The position numbers and the translations under genes were made by a program. The notes under the pieces were generated by a model. It had not been told where the DNA came from. It did no database searches and was given only the letters and a program-made list of their open reading frames with translations. Shown here piece after piece: positions 1 through 8,044 of a stretch of DNA of 64,000 nucleotides (positions are counted from its first letter, which is position 1; each line of letters begins with the position of its first letter). Origin of the DNA: Methylibium rhizosphaerae (GTDB taxonomy: Bacteria; Pseudomonadota; Gammaproteobacteria; Burkholderiales; Burkholderiaceae_C); NCBI RefSeq assembly GCF_006386545.1, contig NZ_SWAR01000015.1, positions 1 to 64,000 of the forward strand, in the 5' to 3' direction.

Positions 1-207
1 CTGTTCATCATGAACAACGCCATCGGCCTCATCACGCCGCCGGTGGGCACCGTGCTCAACGTGGTGGCCGGCGTGGGCCGCATGAAGATGGACGCCGTCA
101 CCCGCGGCGTCCTGCCCTTCATGACCGCTCAGTTCGCCGTCATGTTCCTGCTCGTGTTCTTCCCTTCGCTCGTGCTCGTGCCGCTCAAGTGGCTCACCGG
201 GGGCTGA
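1..207 (+). CDS. TRAP transporter large permease (DctM), C-terminal fragment
   Basis: Only the last 68 residues lie in the window; the frame is open from base 1. The fragment has the LITPPVGTVLNVV segment typical of the end of DctM permeases and a final hydrophobic helix ending KWLTGG. DctM is the main membrane subunit of sodium-coupled TRAP transporters for organic acids. It ends 25 bp before the next gene on the same strand. That gene and the following one resemble the two halves of QuiC, so the substrate could be a hydroaromatic acid such as quinate, shikimate or dehydroshikimate; this is inference from context. Confidence 0.85.
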   Translation: MFIMNNAIGLITPPVGTVLNVVAGVGRMKMDAVTRGVLPFMTAQFAVMFLLVFFPSLVLVPLKWLTGG

Positions 208-232
208 GCCCATGCCAGAACAGGAGATCTCC

Positions 233-1126
233 ATGAGCCCGACTTCCTTGAATCGCGAGGGTCTCGGCGAAACGCCCAACCCGCTCGGCCTGGCCGGCAT
301 CGAATACGTGGAATACGTGACGGCCAAGCCGCAGGCGCTGGGGCACACCCTCGAGCGCATGGGCTTCCGGCCCGTGGCCCGGCACCGCTCCCGCGAGGTG
401 CTGCTGTACCGGCAGGGCGGAATGAACATCGTCGTGAATGCGCATCACGGCGTGCTGCGCGGCTCCAGGGAACCGACGGAAACGCCGCGCATCTCGGCGC
501 TGGCCTTGCGTGTGCAGGACGCCCGGGCGGCCTATGAGCGGGTGCTGTCGCTGGGGGCGTGGGACGTGCCGATGCATGCGCAGGTGATGGAGCTCAACAT
601 CCCGGGCATCCACGGCCCCTCGGGCGCCCACATCTACTTCGTGGACCGCTGGCGCGACTTCTCCATCTATGACGTGGACTTCGTGCCGATCCCGACGGTG
701 GAACAGCATCCGCCGGCGCTGGCCGGGCTGCGCTGGTTCGGTGTCGTGCAGTACGTGGGTCGCGAACGCACCGACGACTGGGTGAGGTTCTATGGAGACC
801 TGCTCGGCCTCACGCTGCTGCCGGCCGGCCAGCGCTTCGGCATCATGCCCAAGGGCGCGCTGATGAAGAGCCCGTGCGGGCTCTTCTACCTGCAGCTCGT
901 CGAGCCGCACCCGGCGACCCTGGCCTACGACGAGCAGGAGGAATTCGAGCGCATCGGCCTGGGCGCTGCCGACGTGCCGGCCGCCGTGGCTGCGCTGCGC
1001 GCGAACGGCGTGGAGTTCGAGGAGTCGCCGAACCTGAAGGTGACGGAGCGTGGCGCCCTGACGCGCCACGTGCTGCAGTCGGTCACATTCGAGCTGGTGC
1101 ACGACGAGCGGGGGAGCACGCCGTGA
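233..1126 (+). CDS. VOC/HPPD-like protein, matching the C-terminal domain of QuiC-type dehydratases
   Basis: A 297-residue protein made of two vicinal-oxygen-chelate repeats (about residues 20-130 and 165-290), laid out like 4-hydroxyphenylpyruvate dioxygenase. The start at 233 is chosen over the ATG at 212 because AGGAG sits 6 bp upstream of it. By eye, the positions where HPPD carries its metal-binding histidines are not histidine here (the second repeat opens with WFGVVQYV), so dioxygenase activity is doubtful. The stop codon overlaps the ATG of the next gene, so the two are translationally coupled. In Pseudomonas QuiC an HPPD-like domain is fused behind the dehydratase domain. Here the HPPD-like half is separate and comes first. 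Confidence 0.72.
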   Translation: MSPTSLNREGLGETPNPLGLAGIEYVEYVTAKPQALGHTLERMGFRPVARHRSREVLLYRQGGMNIVVNAHHGVLRGSREPTETPRISALALRVQDARAAYERVLSLGAWDVPMHAQVMELNIPGIHGPSGAHIYFVDRWRDFSIYDVDFVPIPTVEQHPPALAGLRWFGVVQYVGRERTDDWVRFYGDLLGLTLLPAGQRFGIMPKGALMKSPCGLFYLQLVEPHPATLAYDEQEEFERIGLGAADVPAAVAALRANGVEFEESPNLKVTERGALTRHVLQSVTFELVHDERGSTP

Positions 1127-2013
1127 TGATCGACGAATTCGGCATGGACACGATCTCGCTGGCCGGGCCGCTGGAGGCCAAGCTCCAGGCCATGCGTTCG
1201 GCCGGCTTCTCCCAGGTGATGCTCAACGCCCGCGACCTCGTGGGCCACCCCGAAGGCTGGGAGGCGGCCGCGCGTCTGGTGCGCGAGAGCGGCCTGCGGG
1301 TCACCGGGTTCCAGGTCCTGCGCGACTTCGAGGGCCTGTCCGGCCGGCTGCACGCCTACAAGGTCGAGATCGCCAAGCACATGATCGAGATGTGCGCCGC
1401 GCTCGGCTGCAAGGTGCTGCTCGCCTGTTCGTCCACGTCGTCCCATGCCAGTGCCGATGCGCAGCAGCTCGCAGGCGACCTGCGCAAGCTGGCCATGCTC
1501 GCCTTGCCGCACGGCGTGAAGATCGCCTACGAGGCCTTGTCATGGGGCCGGAACATCAACCGGTTCATGCAGGCCTGGGAACTGGTGTGCGAAGCGGATT
1601 TTCCGAACCTGGGCATCGGGCTCGACTCGTTCCACCTGCTCGCCGCCAAGGACCCGCTGGAGGACATAGAGCTCCTGAGTTCGTGGCGCATCCACCTCGT
1701 GCAGCTGTCGGACTTCATGTGGCGGGAAGCTCCCACCTTCGAGGAACGGATCGCCACAGCGAGGCACTTCCGCGTGTTTCCGGGCGAGGGCGTGCACACC
1801 GAGCAACTGGCCGAGCTGGTGACGCGGCTGGACGAGATCGGCTACAGCGGCGACTACAGCTTCGAGGTGTTCAACGACGACTACCAGCAGATCCCGCTGG
1901 CGGCCGTGTGCGAGCGGGCCAGGCGCAGCGCGCTGTGGCTGTCGGAGGACGTGCTGCGCCGTTCCACGCCGCTGGCGACGGACGTCACGCGGCGGCCGGC
2001 CGCCAGGGGCTGA
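1126..2013 (+). CDS. Sugar-phosphate isomerase-like TIM barrel, probable 3-dehydroshikimate dehydratase domain
   Basis: A 295-residue AP-endonuclease-2/xylose-isomerase-like TIM barrel. The landmarks KIAYEALSWGRNIN, GLDSFHLL, HLVQLSDF, RHFRVFPGEG and SFEVFNDDY follow the pattern I recall for the N-terminal catalytic half of QuiC1, with conserved Glu, Asp, His and Glu for a divalent metal. The predicted reaction is 3-dehydroshikimate to protocatechuate. The start shares an A with the upstream stop (TGATG); a GTG one codon earlier is also possible, with GGGGAG ahead of both. A GC-only 18-bp palindrome lies just after the stop. Family membership is strong; the exact substrate is inferred. Confidence 0.72.
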   Translation: MIDEFGMDTISLAGPLEAKLQAMRSAGFSQVMLNARDLVGHPEGWEAAARLVRESGLRVTGFQVLRDFEGLSGRLHAYKVEIAKHMIEMCAALGCKVLLACSSTSSHASADAQQLAGDLRKLAMLALPHGVKIAYEALSWGRNINRFMQAWELVCEADFPNLGIGLDSFHLLAAKDPLEDIELLSSWRIHLVQLSDFMWREAPTFEERIATARHFRVFPGEGVHTEQLAELVTRLDEIGYSGDYSFEVFNDDYQQIPLAAVCERARRSALWLSEDVLRRSTPLATDVTRRPAARG

Positions 2014-2018
2014 ACGCG

Positions 2019-2036
2019 GGCGGCGGCGCCGCCGCC
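2019..2036. other. GC-only perfect palindrome after the dehydratase gene
   Basis: GGCGGCGGC followed directly by GCCGCCGCC forms an 18-bp perfect palindrome 6 bp after the stop codon. It could fold into a stable hairpin and slow or end transcription, but there is no T-run, so a classical terminator is not shown. From here to 2285 I see no other gene or clear signal. Confidence 0.35.
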
Positions 2037-2285
2037 GCCGGTGACGTGACCTCCTGCACGTCTCGAAACACGGCGCCATCGTCTCGTCGGGGTTCCGTCA
2101 TGACCCTCGTGCCTCCTGCCCCCTACATTGCCCCGCGGCCCGGCATCTGCGGGTGCCGCGCGGGAATCATCGGAGGGCTTGATGCCACGGCAACCAGCCC
2201 TGTCACAGGTTGCAGGTGCCGTGCGAGCGAACCCTCCCTACACTGCGCCGGAAGCCGGCAGTTGACCGGTTCCAGGGACGGAATT

Positions 2286-2579
2286 GTGAGAGACAGCATT
2301 CTGCAAATCGGCGCTCCGGCGCCGTCGTTTTCACCGGTGTACTTCGAGCCGGCGCGCACGCCGCTGCGGCTCGAGGACTTTCCCGTCGAGTTGCGGCCGC
2401 TCGCCCAGCGCAAGTGCCTGGCCGGCGTGGGCAGCGCAGACGCACCGCTCGTGATGGGCTGGCGGGTGAGCGCCGCCGGGCACGCCGGTGTCGACTTGGC
2501 CGCCAGGCGCTGGCTGCTGGAGCAGGGCTTCGAGCAGGTCGGCAGCCAGTGGTTTCTGAGCGACCGCTCCGCCAGGTGA
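2286..2579 (+). CDS. Hypothetical protein, 97 residues
   Basis: An unrecognised small ORF starting at GTG with an AGGGA-type ribosome site about 10 bp upstream. The product is soluble-looking, has no signal peptide or membrane segment, and is mixed polar/hydrophobic with a Trp-rich end (WLLEQGFEQVGSQWFLSD). The same frame is open far upstream, so openness alone is weak evidence in this GC-rich DNA. The support is its position in an otherwise empty gap and a plausible start. It ends 19 bp before the convergent AraC gene. It may not be real. Confidence 0.4.
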   Translation: MRDSILQIGAPAPSFSPVYFEPARTPLRLEDFPVELRPLAQRKCLAGVGSADAPLVMGWRVSAAGHAGVDLAARRWLLEQGFEQVGSQWFLSDRSAR

Positions 2580-2598
2580 CTGCGCGAAGGGCGCTTGC

Positions 2599-3504
2599 TC
2601 ACAGCGAGCGCGCATACCGGCTCGGCGCCTGCCCCACGTGCCGGCTGAACGCGGTGCTGAAGGTGCTGGCAGAGCCGTAGCCGACCCTTTCGGCGACCTG
2701 GCCGATCGCCAGGCCTTCCCGCCGCAAGAGCCTCTTGGCCAGGGCCATGCGCCATGAAAGCAGGTACTCCATCGGCGGCATGCCGACGGCGCGGGTGAAG
2801 CGATCGAAGAAGGCCGATCTCGACAACGCGCTCTTGCGCGCCAGCTGCTCCACCGTCCAGGCGCGTGCCGGGTCGCCGTGCATGAGACGGAACGCGGCGG
2901 CCAGGCGCTTGTCCGCCATCGCCCGCAGCAGGCCGGCGGGCGCCTGCTCGCCGGGAGCGGTGCGCAGCGCCTCGATCAGCAGGATCTCGACCAGCCGGGT
3001 GAGCACCAGCTCCCGGCCCGGCCGCCGCTCGAGGGACTCCTCCCGCACGAGGCGCACCAGCTGGGGCAGCCGCTCGGAGCCGCGGACGTGCAGCACCGCC
3101 GGAAGCAGCGCCACCAGCATTGCCGCGTCAGGCGAGCCGAACTGGAAGTAGCCTCCCAGCATCCGCACGTCGGGCCGGACGCCGCGCGTGCCATGCCGGA
3201 TCTCGGTGCCGCTCACGTCGGCGGCCGCGGCCCGGGCGTCCACGAGCGCAGGCGTGCCGGGCTCCAGGCTCGTCATCGTGAACCCGGGCGTGGCGGGCAG
3301 CAGGATGAAGTCACCCTCGGTGAGCGTCAGCGTGCCCTGGCCGTCGATCGAGAGCCGGCAGCTGCCTTGCAGCAGCGCGCAGAAGCTCGGCAGCCCGAAC
3401 CGGGTGTAGCGCACGCCCCAGCGCCCGGCGCCGCTGATCACCTTCGAGAACACCGCGCTCGGCTGCAGCAACGAAATCACCTCGGCGAGCGGATCGACGG
3501 CCAT
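2599..3504 (-). CDS. AraC family transcriptional regulator (cupin type)
   Basis: A 301-residue regulator. Residues about 5-180 form a cupin-like sensing domain of the AraC_binding_6 kind. The last ~100 residues carry two helix-turn-helix motifs, VEQLARKSALSRSAFFDRF and VAERVGYGSASTFSTAFSRH, the standard AraC DNA-binding pair. The start at 3504 is preferred over an ATG 24 bp upstream because AGGAG lies 7 bp ahead of it. The gene is divergent from the short-chain dehydrogenase at 3606 with about 100 bp between them, an arrangement that usually means the regulator controls that neighbour. The ligand is unknown. Confidence 0.9.
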   Translation of the reverse strand: MAVDPLAEVISLLQPSAVFSKVISGAGRWGVRYTRFGLPSFCALLQGSCRLSIDGQGTLTLTEGDFILLPATPGFTMTSLEPGTPALVDARAAAADVSGTEIRHGTRGVRPDVRMLGGYFQFGSPDAAMLVALLPAVLHVRGSERLPQLVRLVREESLERRPGRELVLTRLVEILLIEALRTAPGEQAPAGLLRAMADKRLAAAFRLMHGDPARAWTVEQLARKSALSRSAFFDRFTRAVGMPPMEYLLSWRMALAKRLLRREGLAIGQVAERVGYGSASTFSTAFSRHVGQAPSRYARSL

Positions 3505-3605
3505 GCCTGGACTCCTGCAAATGTGCAAAGGACTCTGGATTGTGGATCGTCCGGCGGCGCCGGCCTATCGTGGGTGCCTTCCATCACCCAACGAAAGGCA
3601 AACCC

Positions 3606-4355
3606 ATGAAGACCGTTCTCGTCACCGGCTGCTCGTCCGGATACGGCCTCGCAACCGCCCGTCATTTCCATGCGCAGGGATGGCAGGTGATCGCGACCAT
3701 GCGCAGTCCGCGCCCGGATCTCTTCGAGGGATCGGAGCGTCTGCGTGTCCTGGCGCTGGACGTGACGCAGCCGGCCAGCATCGCGGCCGCGCTCCGGGCC
3801 GCCGGGCCCATCGACGTGCTGGTGAACAACGCCGGCATCGGCCTGTTCGGCGCCTTCGAGGCGACGCCGATGGCCACCACCCGAGAGGTCTTCGAGACGA
3901 ACACCTTCGGCGTGATGGCGATGACGCAGGCGGTGATTCCGCAGTTCCGCGAGCGCCGGCAGGGTGTCATCGTGAACGTGACGTCGAGCGCGACGCTCGC
4001 GCCCATGCCGCTGGTCGCGGTCTACACCGCCAGCAAGACGGCGATCGAAGGCTTCACGGCCTCGCTCGCGTTCGAGCTGGAGGCCTTCGGCGTGGCGGTG
4101 AAGCTCGTCGAACCCGGCTACGCACCGACCACCCGCTTCGCCGAGAACGGCAGCGAGCGCATGCGCGATCTCGTGCCGCCGGCCTACGCGCCCTTTGCTC
4201 AATCGGTGTTCGGCATGCTGACCCGGGTGGCGGAAGTGACGAAGGAAATCGACGTTGCGCATGCGGTCTGGCGCGCGGCCCACGATACGGCAGGGCAGCT
4301 GCGCTTTCCGGCGGGGGCCGACGCCATGGCGCTGGCGCGGCACGCGGCTTCATGA
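3606..4355 (+). CDS. SDR family NAD(P)-dependent oxidoreductase
   Basis: A 249-residue classical short-chain dehydrogenase. The cofactor motif TGCSSGYG is at residues 7-14, VNNAGIG at about 75-81, and the catalytic Ser and YTASK follow at about 125-145. Start 3606 has GAAAGG upstream; the upstream in-frame ATG at 3540 would lie in the divergent promoter. The SSGYG form and the FELEAFGVAVKLVEPG stretch resemble the 17-beta-HSD/retinol-dehydrogenase-like branch. The substrate is unknown. Likely regulated by the divergent AraC protein. Its 3' end overlaps the convergent DTW gene by 6 bp. Confidence 0.9.
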   Translation: MKTVLVTGCSSGYGLATARHFHAQGWQVIATMRSPRPDLFEGSERLRVLALDVTQPASIAAALRAAGPIDVLVNNAGIGLFGAFEATPMATTREVFETNTFGVMAMTQAVIPQFRERRQGVIVNVTSSATLAPMPLVAVYTASKTAIEGFTASLAFELEAFGVAVKLVEPGYAPTTRFAENGSERMRDLVPPAYAPFAQSVFGMLTRVAEVTKEIDVAHAVWRAAHDTAGQLRFPAGADAMALARHAAS

Positions 4356-4991
4356 AGTGGCGGGTGACGACCCGGCCGGTGCCTCGGGCGGGTGCCCCTG
4401 CCGGGCCGACACGCCTTCGACGAAGCGGCCGAACGCGTCGAGCAGCGGTGCTGCGTCGAAGGCGGGGCCTTCCAGCATCGCCAGCGCATGCACCGTGGCT
4501 TCCAGCGTCGAAACCTGATCGGCGCGTCGCGCCGCGCGGATCGCGCGGTAGCGGGTCGGCGCCGGTGCGTCCAGCGACAGCCTCGGCAGCGCGGCCAGGG
4601 CAGGGTGCTCGAGCAGCATCCGCAGGCTCTTGCGCCATGTGGCGTCGAGCACCACGAGCCGCAGCGGCATGCCCGCCGTCGTGTCCGCCGCCGGCGGTGC
4701 CGGCGCGGCAGGCACGTCCGGGTAGAGCAATAGCGTCTGGCGCCCGGGGCGATGCAGCAGCCCCTGCAGCATGTCAGGCGCGAAGCGGTCGCCGACCACC
4801 AGCTCGCAGGACGCCAGGGACAGCCGCAGCAAGGTCACGCTGTTCTTCACGTGGCGCTGTTCCTGCGGGTGCTGCAGCACCAGCACCTCGGTGCGGTGGG
4901 CCGTCGGCCGGGCCAGCGGGCACAGGCAGGCGGCCTGCGGGCGCAGGCAGCGAGCGCAGACCTGGCGGGGGCGGACGGGCGGACTGTTCAC
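4350..4991 (-). CDS. DTW domain protein, probable tRNA-uridine aminocarboxypropyltransferase
   Basis: A 213-residue protein with an N-terminal cysteine cluster (CARCLRP..CLC) and the DTW core: EVLVLQHPQEQRHVKNS, LLLYPD, LDATWRKS and LDAPAPTRYRAIR. The signature reads DATW rather than the usual DGTW. Family members (TapT/TuaA, YfiP) transfer an aminocarboxypropyl group from SAM to uridine 47 of tRNA to make acp3U. The GTG start overlaps the stop of tag as GTGA, so the two are translationally coupled. A longer reading with an ATG at 5213 would run through tag in another frame and is rejected. Confidence 0.82.
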   Translation of the reverse strand: MNSPPVRPRQVCARCLRPQAACLCPLARPTAHRTEVLVLQHPQEQRHVKNSVTLLRLSLASCELVVGDRFAPDMLQGLLHRPGRQTLLLYPDVPAAPAPPAADTTAGMPLRLVVLDATWRKSLRMLLEHPALAALPRLSLDAPAPTRYRAIRAARRADQVSTLEATVHALAMLEGPAFDAAPLLDAFGRFVEGVSARQGHPPEAPAGSSPATS

Positions 4992-5590
4992 GCCGCCATG
5001 GCCCGGCGCGCCTGGTCCGCGATCGGCCGCACGACACACCCGCTCGCATGGTCGTTGATCAGACCCATGGCCTGCATGAAGGCATAGACGGTGGTGGGTC
5101 CGACGAACTTCCAGCCGAGCTTCTTCAGGTCCTTCGACAACGCTTCCGCGGCCGGGGAGGTCGACGCGGTCTGCGGCTCGGCGAGCTGGTCGGGCGCGGG
5201 CTCGTAGCGCCACAGGAACGAAGCGAGCGACCCCTCGCGCTGCACCAGCGCTTCGGCCATGCGCGCGTTGTGGATCACGGCCTCGATCTTCCCGCGATGG
5301 CGCACGATGCCGGGGTTGTCGAGCAGGCGCTGGACGTCACGCTCGCCGAAGCGGGCCATGCGGTGGTATTCGAAGTTCTCGAACGCGGCCCGGAAGTTCT
5401 CGCGCTTGGCGAGGATGGTTCGCCAGCTCAGGCCGGACTGGAAGCTCTCGAGGCACAACTTCTCGAACAGGCGGCGGTCGTCGGTGACCGGAAAGCCCCA
5501 TTCGGTGTCGTGATAGTGCAGGAACTCCGGCGCCGCGGCGCACCACCTGCAGCGCGGCCGGCCGTCGGGCCCGGTGATCGTGGCGCCCAT
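4988..5590 (-). CDS. tag: DNA-3-methyladenine glycosylase I
   Basis: A 200-residue Tag protein that removes 3-methyladenine from alkylated DNA in base-excision repair. It opens with the CRWC..YHDTEWGFPV block and has LCLESFQSGLSWRTILAKR, containing the helix-hairpin-helix and base pocket. The family's zinc-site Cys and His residues appear at both ends (RCRWC, YHDTEW, NDHASGC). Length is normal. It ends by overlapping the DTW gene and follows the YciI gene by 1 bp, so yciI-like, tag and DTW probably form one operon under the TetR promoter. Confidence 0.95.
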   Translation of the reverse strand: MGATITGPDGRPRCRWCAAAPEFLHYHDTEWGFPVTDDRRLFEKLCLESFQSGLSWRTILAKRENFRAAFENFEYHRMARFGERDVQRLLDNPGIVRHRGKIEAVIHNARMAEALVQREGSLASFLWRYEPAPDQLAEPQTASTSPAAEALSKDLKKLGWKFVGPTTVYAFMQAMGLINDHASGCVVRPIADQARRAMAA

Positions 5591-5591
5591 C

Positions 5592-5885
5592 TCAGGTCCC
5601 TGCCATCAGGAAGCCGAGGCGCGCATCGGCCTTGCCTGGCGTGACCTGCGTGATCTCGGCCGCCACCACGTCCTCCGCGACGAACGGGTCGAGTGCGACC
5701 CGTGCCTGCAGCGCGTCGCGGGTGGTGTTGTGCGCGAGCACCATGCCGCCGTGCTGGTCGGCGAGGCTGCCGGTCAGGAGGAACACGCCGTCATCGAAAC
5801 CCTCCTGGATCCAGCGCTGGTGCCCTGCCATGTGCTGAGCCGCCTGCGCCTTGTTTCGAGAGAACCTGAGAAACACACAGAACAT
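5592..5885 (-). CDS. YciI family protein
   Basis: A 97-residue small alpha/beta-barrel protein of the YciI (dimeric ferredoxin-like) family, with AGHQRWIQEGFDDGVFLLTGSL, GGMVLAHN and DPFVAEDVVAAEITQVTP in the expected order. Family members have a conserved His/Asp pair and unclear, possibly hydrolytic or epimerising, roles. The ATG has GGGAGG immediately upstream. It lies 18 bp after the TetR gene on the same strand and 1 bp before tag, suggesting autoregulated co-expression with the TetR repressor. Function unknown. Confidence 0.8.
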   Translation of the reverse strand: MFCVFLRFSRNKAQAAQHMAGHQRWIQEGFDDGVFLLTGSLADQHGGMVLAHNTTRDALQARVALDPFVAEDVVAAEITQVTPGKADARLGFLMAGT

Positions 5886-5903
5886 GAACCTCCCTCGGTT
5901 GCG

Positions 5904-6491
5904 TCAACGTGATCGCCCGGCCGAAGGCGGCCGCACCGGCTTGCATGCTTCGACCCACTGCAGCATCTGCTCCACCTCGTGCTGCAGGAAGTTCCTGTCG
6001 CGCAGCGATTGCGCAACGACAGCCACTCCCTGGGTGCGCGAGAGCAGGTGCAAGGCCAGCTTGTCTGCATCTTTCTTGCACCCCATCTGCTCGAACTGGC
6101 CGCGCAGCCACGTCTGGAAGAGCTTCATGATCGCGTTGGCATCGGCCTGCTGCGCATGACCGAGCTTGGTGAGCTCGGTGCAGAGGGTGCCCACCGGGCA
6201 GCCGTGCCGCATGATCTTCGCCTGGTTGCGCAACAGGATCGACACGAAGAGCCCGATGCGCTCCTCGGGGCTCGCTCCGTCGCGCTCCCACTGTTTCAGC
6301 ATCGAGCGGGTTCGCTCCAGGCGTGCGTCGATCACCGCGGCGAGGATCTCGTCCTTGCTCTTGAAGTGGTGGTAGAAGTTTCCGCGGGAGATCTGCACCG
6401 CGTCGGCGATGTGCGCGAACGACGTGTGTTCGAAGCCCCGTTCGTAGAACAGGGTGTCCGCCGCATCGACGATGTTCTGGCGTGTGGCCAT
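5904..6491 (-). CDS. TetR family transcriptional regulator
   Basis: A 195-residue repressor. The N-terminal helix-turn-helix spans about residues 10-55, with the TetR signature FERGFEHTSFAHIADAV-like stretch and NFYHHFKSKDEIL. The C-terminal ligand domain contains three cysteines, including GCPVGTLC, which could be redox- or electrophile-reactive (speculation). Translation starts at the ATG at 6491; the frame opens one codon earlier at TTG. Two 16-bp palindromes lie 22-68 bp upstream and fit autorepression of this gene and the yciI/tag/DTW genes behind it. C-terminal family resembles YcdC/TetR_C_16-like repressors. Confidence 0.92.
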   Translation of the reverse strand: MATRQNIVDAADTLFYERGFEHTSFAHIADAVQISRGNFYHHFKSKDEILAAVIDARLERTRSMLKQWERDGASPEERIGLFVSILLRNQAKIMRHGCPVGTLCTELTKLGHAQQADANAIMKLFQTWLRGQFEQMGCKKDADKLALHLLSRTQGVAVVAQSLRDRNFLQHEVEQMLQWVEACKPVRPPSAGRSR

Positions 6492-6512
6492 CAATGACTG
6501 AGACGTCTGGAT

Positions 6513-6528
6513 TAGGACGACTGACCTA
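6513..6528. promoter_or_regulatory. TetR-type operator, copy 1
   Basis: TAGGACGACTGACCTA is an imperfect palindrome of the form TAGGWC-N4-GWCCTA. It lies 22 bp upstream of the tetR start and matches a second copy whose centre is 31 bp away, about three helical turns. That layout is typical for cooperative binding of two TetR dimers on one DNA face. Confidence 0.7.
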
Positions 6529-6543
6529 GATTTCGCGCAAGGT

Positions 6544-6559
6544 TAGGTCAAGTGTCCTA
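6544..6559. promoter_or_regulatory. TetR-type operator, copy 2
   Basis: TAGGTCAAGTGTCCTA is the second TAGGWC-N4-GWCCTA palindrome. Taken together, copies 1 and 2 also form a long inverted repeat matching at 13 of 16 positions. They fill most of the 100-bp gap between tetR and the end of the ROK gene. Confidence 0.7.
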
Positions 6560-6593
6560 GCGCTGTCAATGACTGGCTTCCTTCCAGGCGAGT

Positions 6594-7829
6594 TCAACCT
6601 TCGGCGTTCACCCGCAAGGCGATGCTGCGGGTGCCATAGGGCCGCAACAGCGAATGCATCGCGAACGCCGCACCGCCCACTGCGGTGGCCAGCTCGCCGT
6701 GGCGGGCCACGCGCACCAGCGGCATCGGCATGCCGGCCTGCTCGGCGAAGCCGGACAGGCGTTCGATGGCCGCATCCATGAAATGCGCGCCGCCCAGGGC
6801 CACCGTCTCGCCGCCCAGCACGATCGCCTGCGGGTTGAAGATGGTCCAGGCGTTCTGCAGCAGCACGCCCAGCGCGTCACCCGCATGGCGGAACGCCAGG
6901 CGCGCCTTCTTCATGCGCGGGTTGGCCAGGTCGGCACGCAGGGCGTCCCGGTCGATCCGCTCCTGCCGGCCCATGTGCCCCGCTTCATGGGCAATGGACT
7001 TGAGCCCCACATAGGCTTCGGCACAGCCGCGACGCCCGCACGAACACGGCCGGCCGTCGATCTGCAGGGTGGTGTGGCCCAGCTCACCGGCGGAGCCGGT
7101 GGCGCCGGTGAACAGCGCCTCGTTGAGCACGATGCCGGCGCCCACGCCGATGCCGCAGCTGATGTAGATGAGCGGGTCGTCGGCCGGGCGCCTGCCGAAC
7201 TCGATCTCGCCGATGGCCGCCAGGTCGGCTTCGTTGTGGCAGTACACCGGCACGTCACCGAGCCGGGCGTGCTCGAGCTCGCGCGCCAGCCGCCGGCCCA
7301 CCTCCACCTCGCGCCAGCCGATGTTGGGAGCGAACTGCAGCACGCCGCTGACCGTGTCCACCGCGCCGGGCAGGCCCACGCCGACGCCAAGCAGGCGCGA
7401 GCCGGACTGGGTCACCTTCGCGGCCTGCGCGGTCACCATCTCCACCAGCTGGTGGCAGGCGCCGTCAGGCGCGCGGTCGATCAACGGCGCCTGGTTCACC
7501 TCCTGCAGGTCGCCGTGGACGCTGGTGCTCACCACGCTGATGCTGTCCGGACCCAGCTCCGCGCCGATCAGCGTCAGGCCGTGCCCCAGCAGCCGCAGCG
7601 GCGTGGGCCGCCGCCCCAGCGCCCCGGTGACCTGCGCGTCGTCCTCCGCCAGCCAGCCTTCGTCGATCAGCTCCTTGGTCAGCAGGCTCACCGTGGACTT
7701 GGTGAGGCCGCTGCGCGCCACCAGGTCGGCACGCGAGATGCCGGGGTGCTCCCGCAGCAGGCGCAGCAGCGCGGTGCGGTTGATGTTCTTCACGAAGCGC
7801 TGGTCGCCTGTGATCGGGGTGCTGGGCAT
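6594..7829 (-). CDS. ROK family transcriptional regulator (XylR-like)
   Basis: A 411-residue repressor of the ROK type. An N-terminal winged helix (NRTALLRLLREHPGISRADLVARSGLTKSTVS) is followed by a sugar-kinase-like fold with GVGVGLPGAVD, GIGVGAGIV and the zinc motif CSCGRRGCAEAY. The start at 7829 is chosen because AGGAG lies upstream and the helix-turn-helix begins just after; the frame itself is open to 8045. It is divergent from the xylose operon, and a perfect inverted repeat sits in the gap, so it most likely represses xylFHGBA until xylose binds. Written XylR-like because E. coli XylR is an unrelated AraC protein. Confidence 0.9.
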   Translation of the reverse strand: MPSTPITGDQRFVKNINRTALLRLLREHPGISRADLVARSGLTKSTVSLLTKELIDEGWLAEDDAQVTGALGRRPTPLRLLGHGLTLIGAELGPDSISVVSTSVHGDLQEVNQAPLIDRAPDGACHQLVEMVTAQAAKVTQSGSRLLGVGVGLPGAVDTVSGVLQFAPNIGWREVEVGRRLARELEHARLGDVPVYCHNEADLAAIGEIEFGRRPADDPLIYISCGIGVGAGIVLNEALFTGATGSAGELGHTTLQIDGRPCSCGRRGCAEAYVGLKSIAHEAGHMGRQERIDRDALRADLANPRMKKARLAFRHAGDALGVLLQNAWTIFNPQAIVLGGETVALGGAHFMDAAIERLSGFAEQAGMPMPLVRVARHGELATAVGGAAFAMHSLLRPYGTRSIALRVNAEG

Positions 7830-8044
7830 AGGGGCGCTGTTCTCCTGTGAGCCGATTCTTGCGCATGCCTGGTGCGCACCCGTGGCGAGCGCCACCCAAA
7901 AAGAAGCCGCCCGTGGGCGGCCGAAGATGTCACGGCGACAGGATGACGGACGTCGTGACCTTGGTTCGAGCGGCGATGCCGCGCACGGCCACCCATGGCG
8001 CCGAAGGTACGAAGAGCCGGCGCTTCCGCCCATAGGGGAAAACA

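Noticed and set aside
3503-5644. A 713-codon plus-strand frame
   Set aside because: It crosses the SDR in another frame and runs antisense to the DTW and tag genes; its Arg/Pro/Ala composition is that of a shadow frame.
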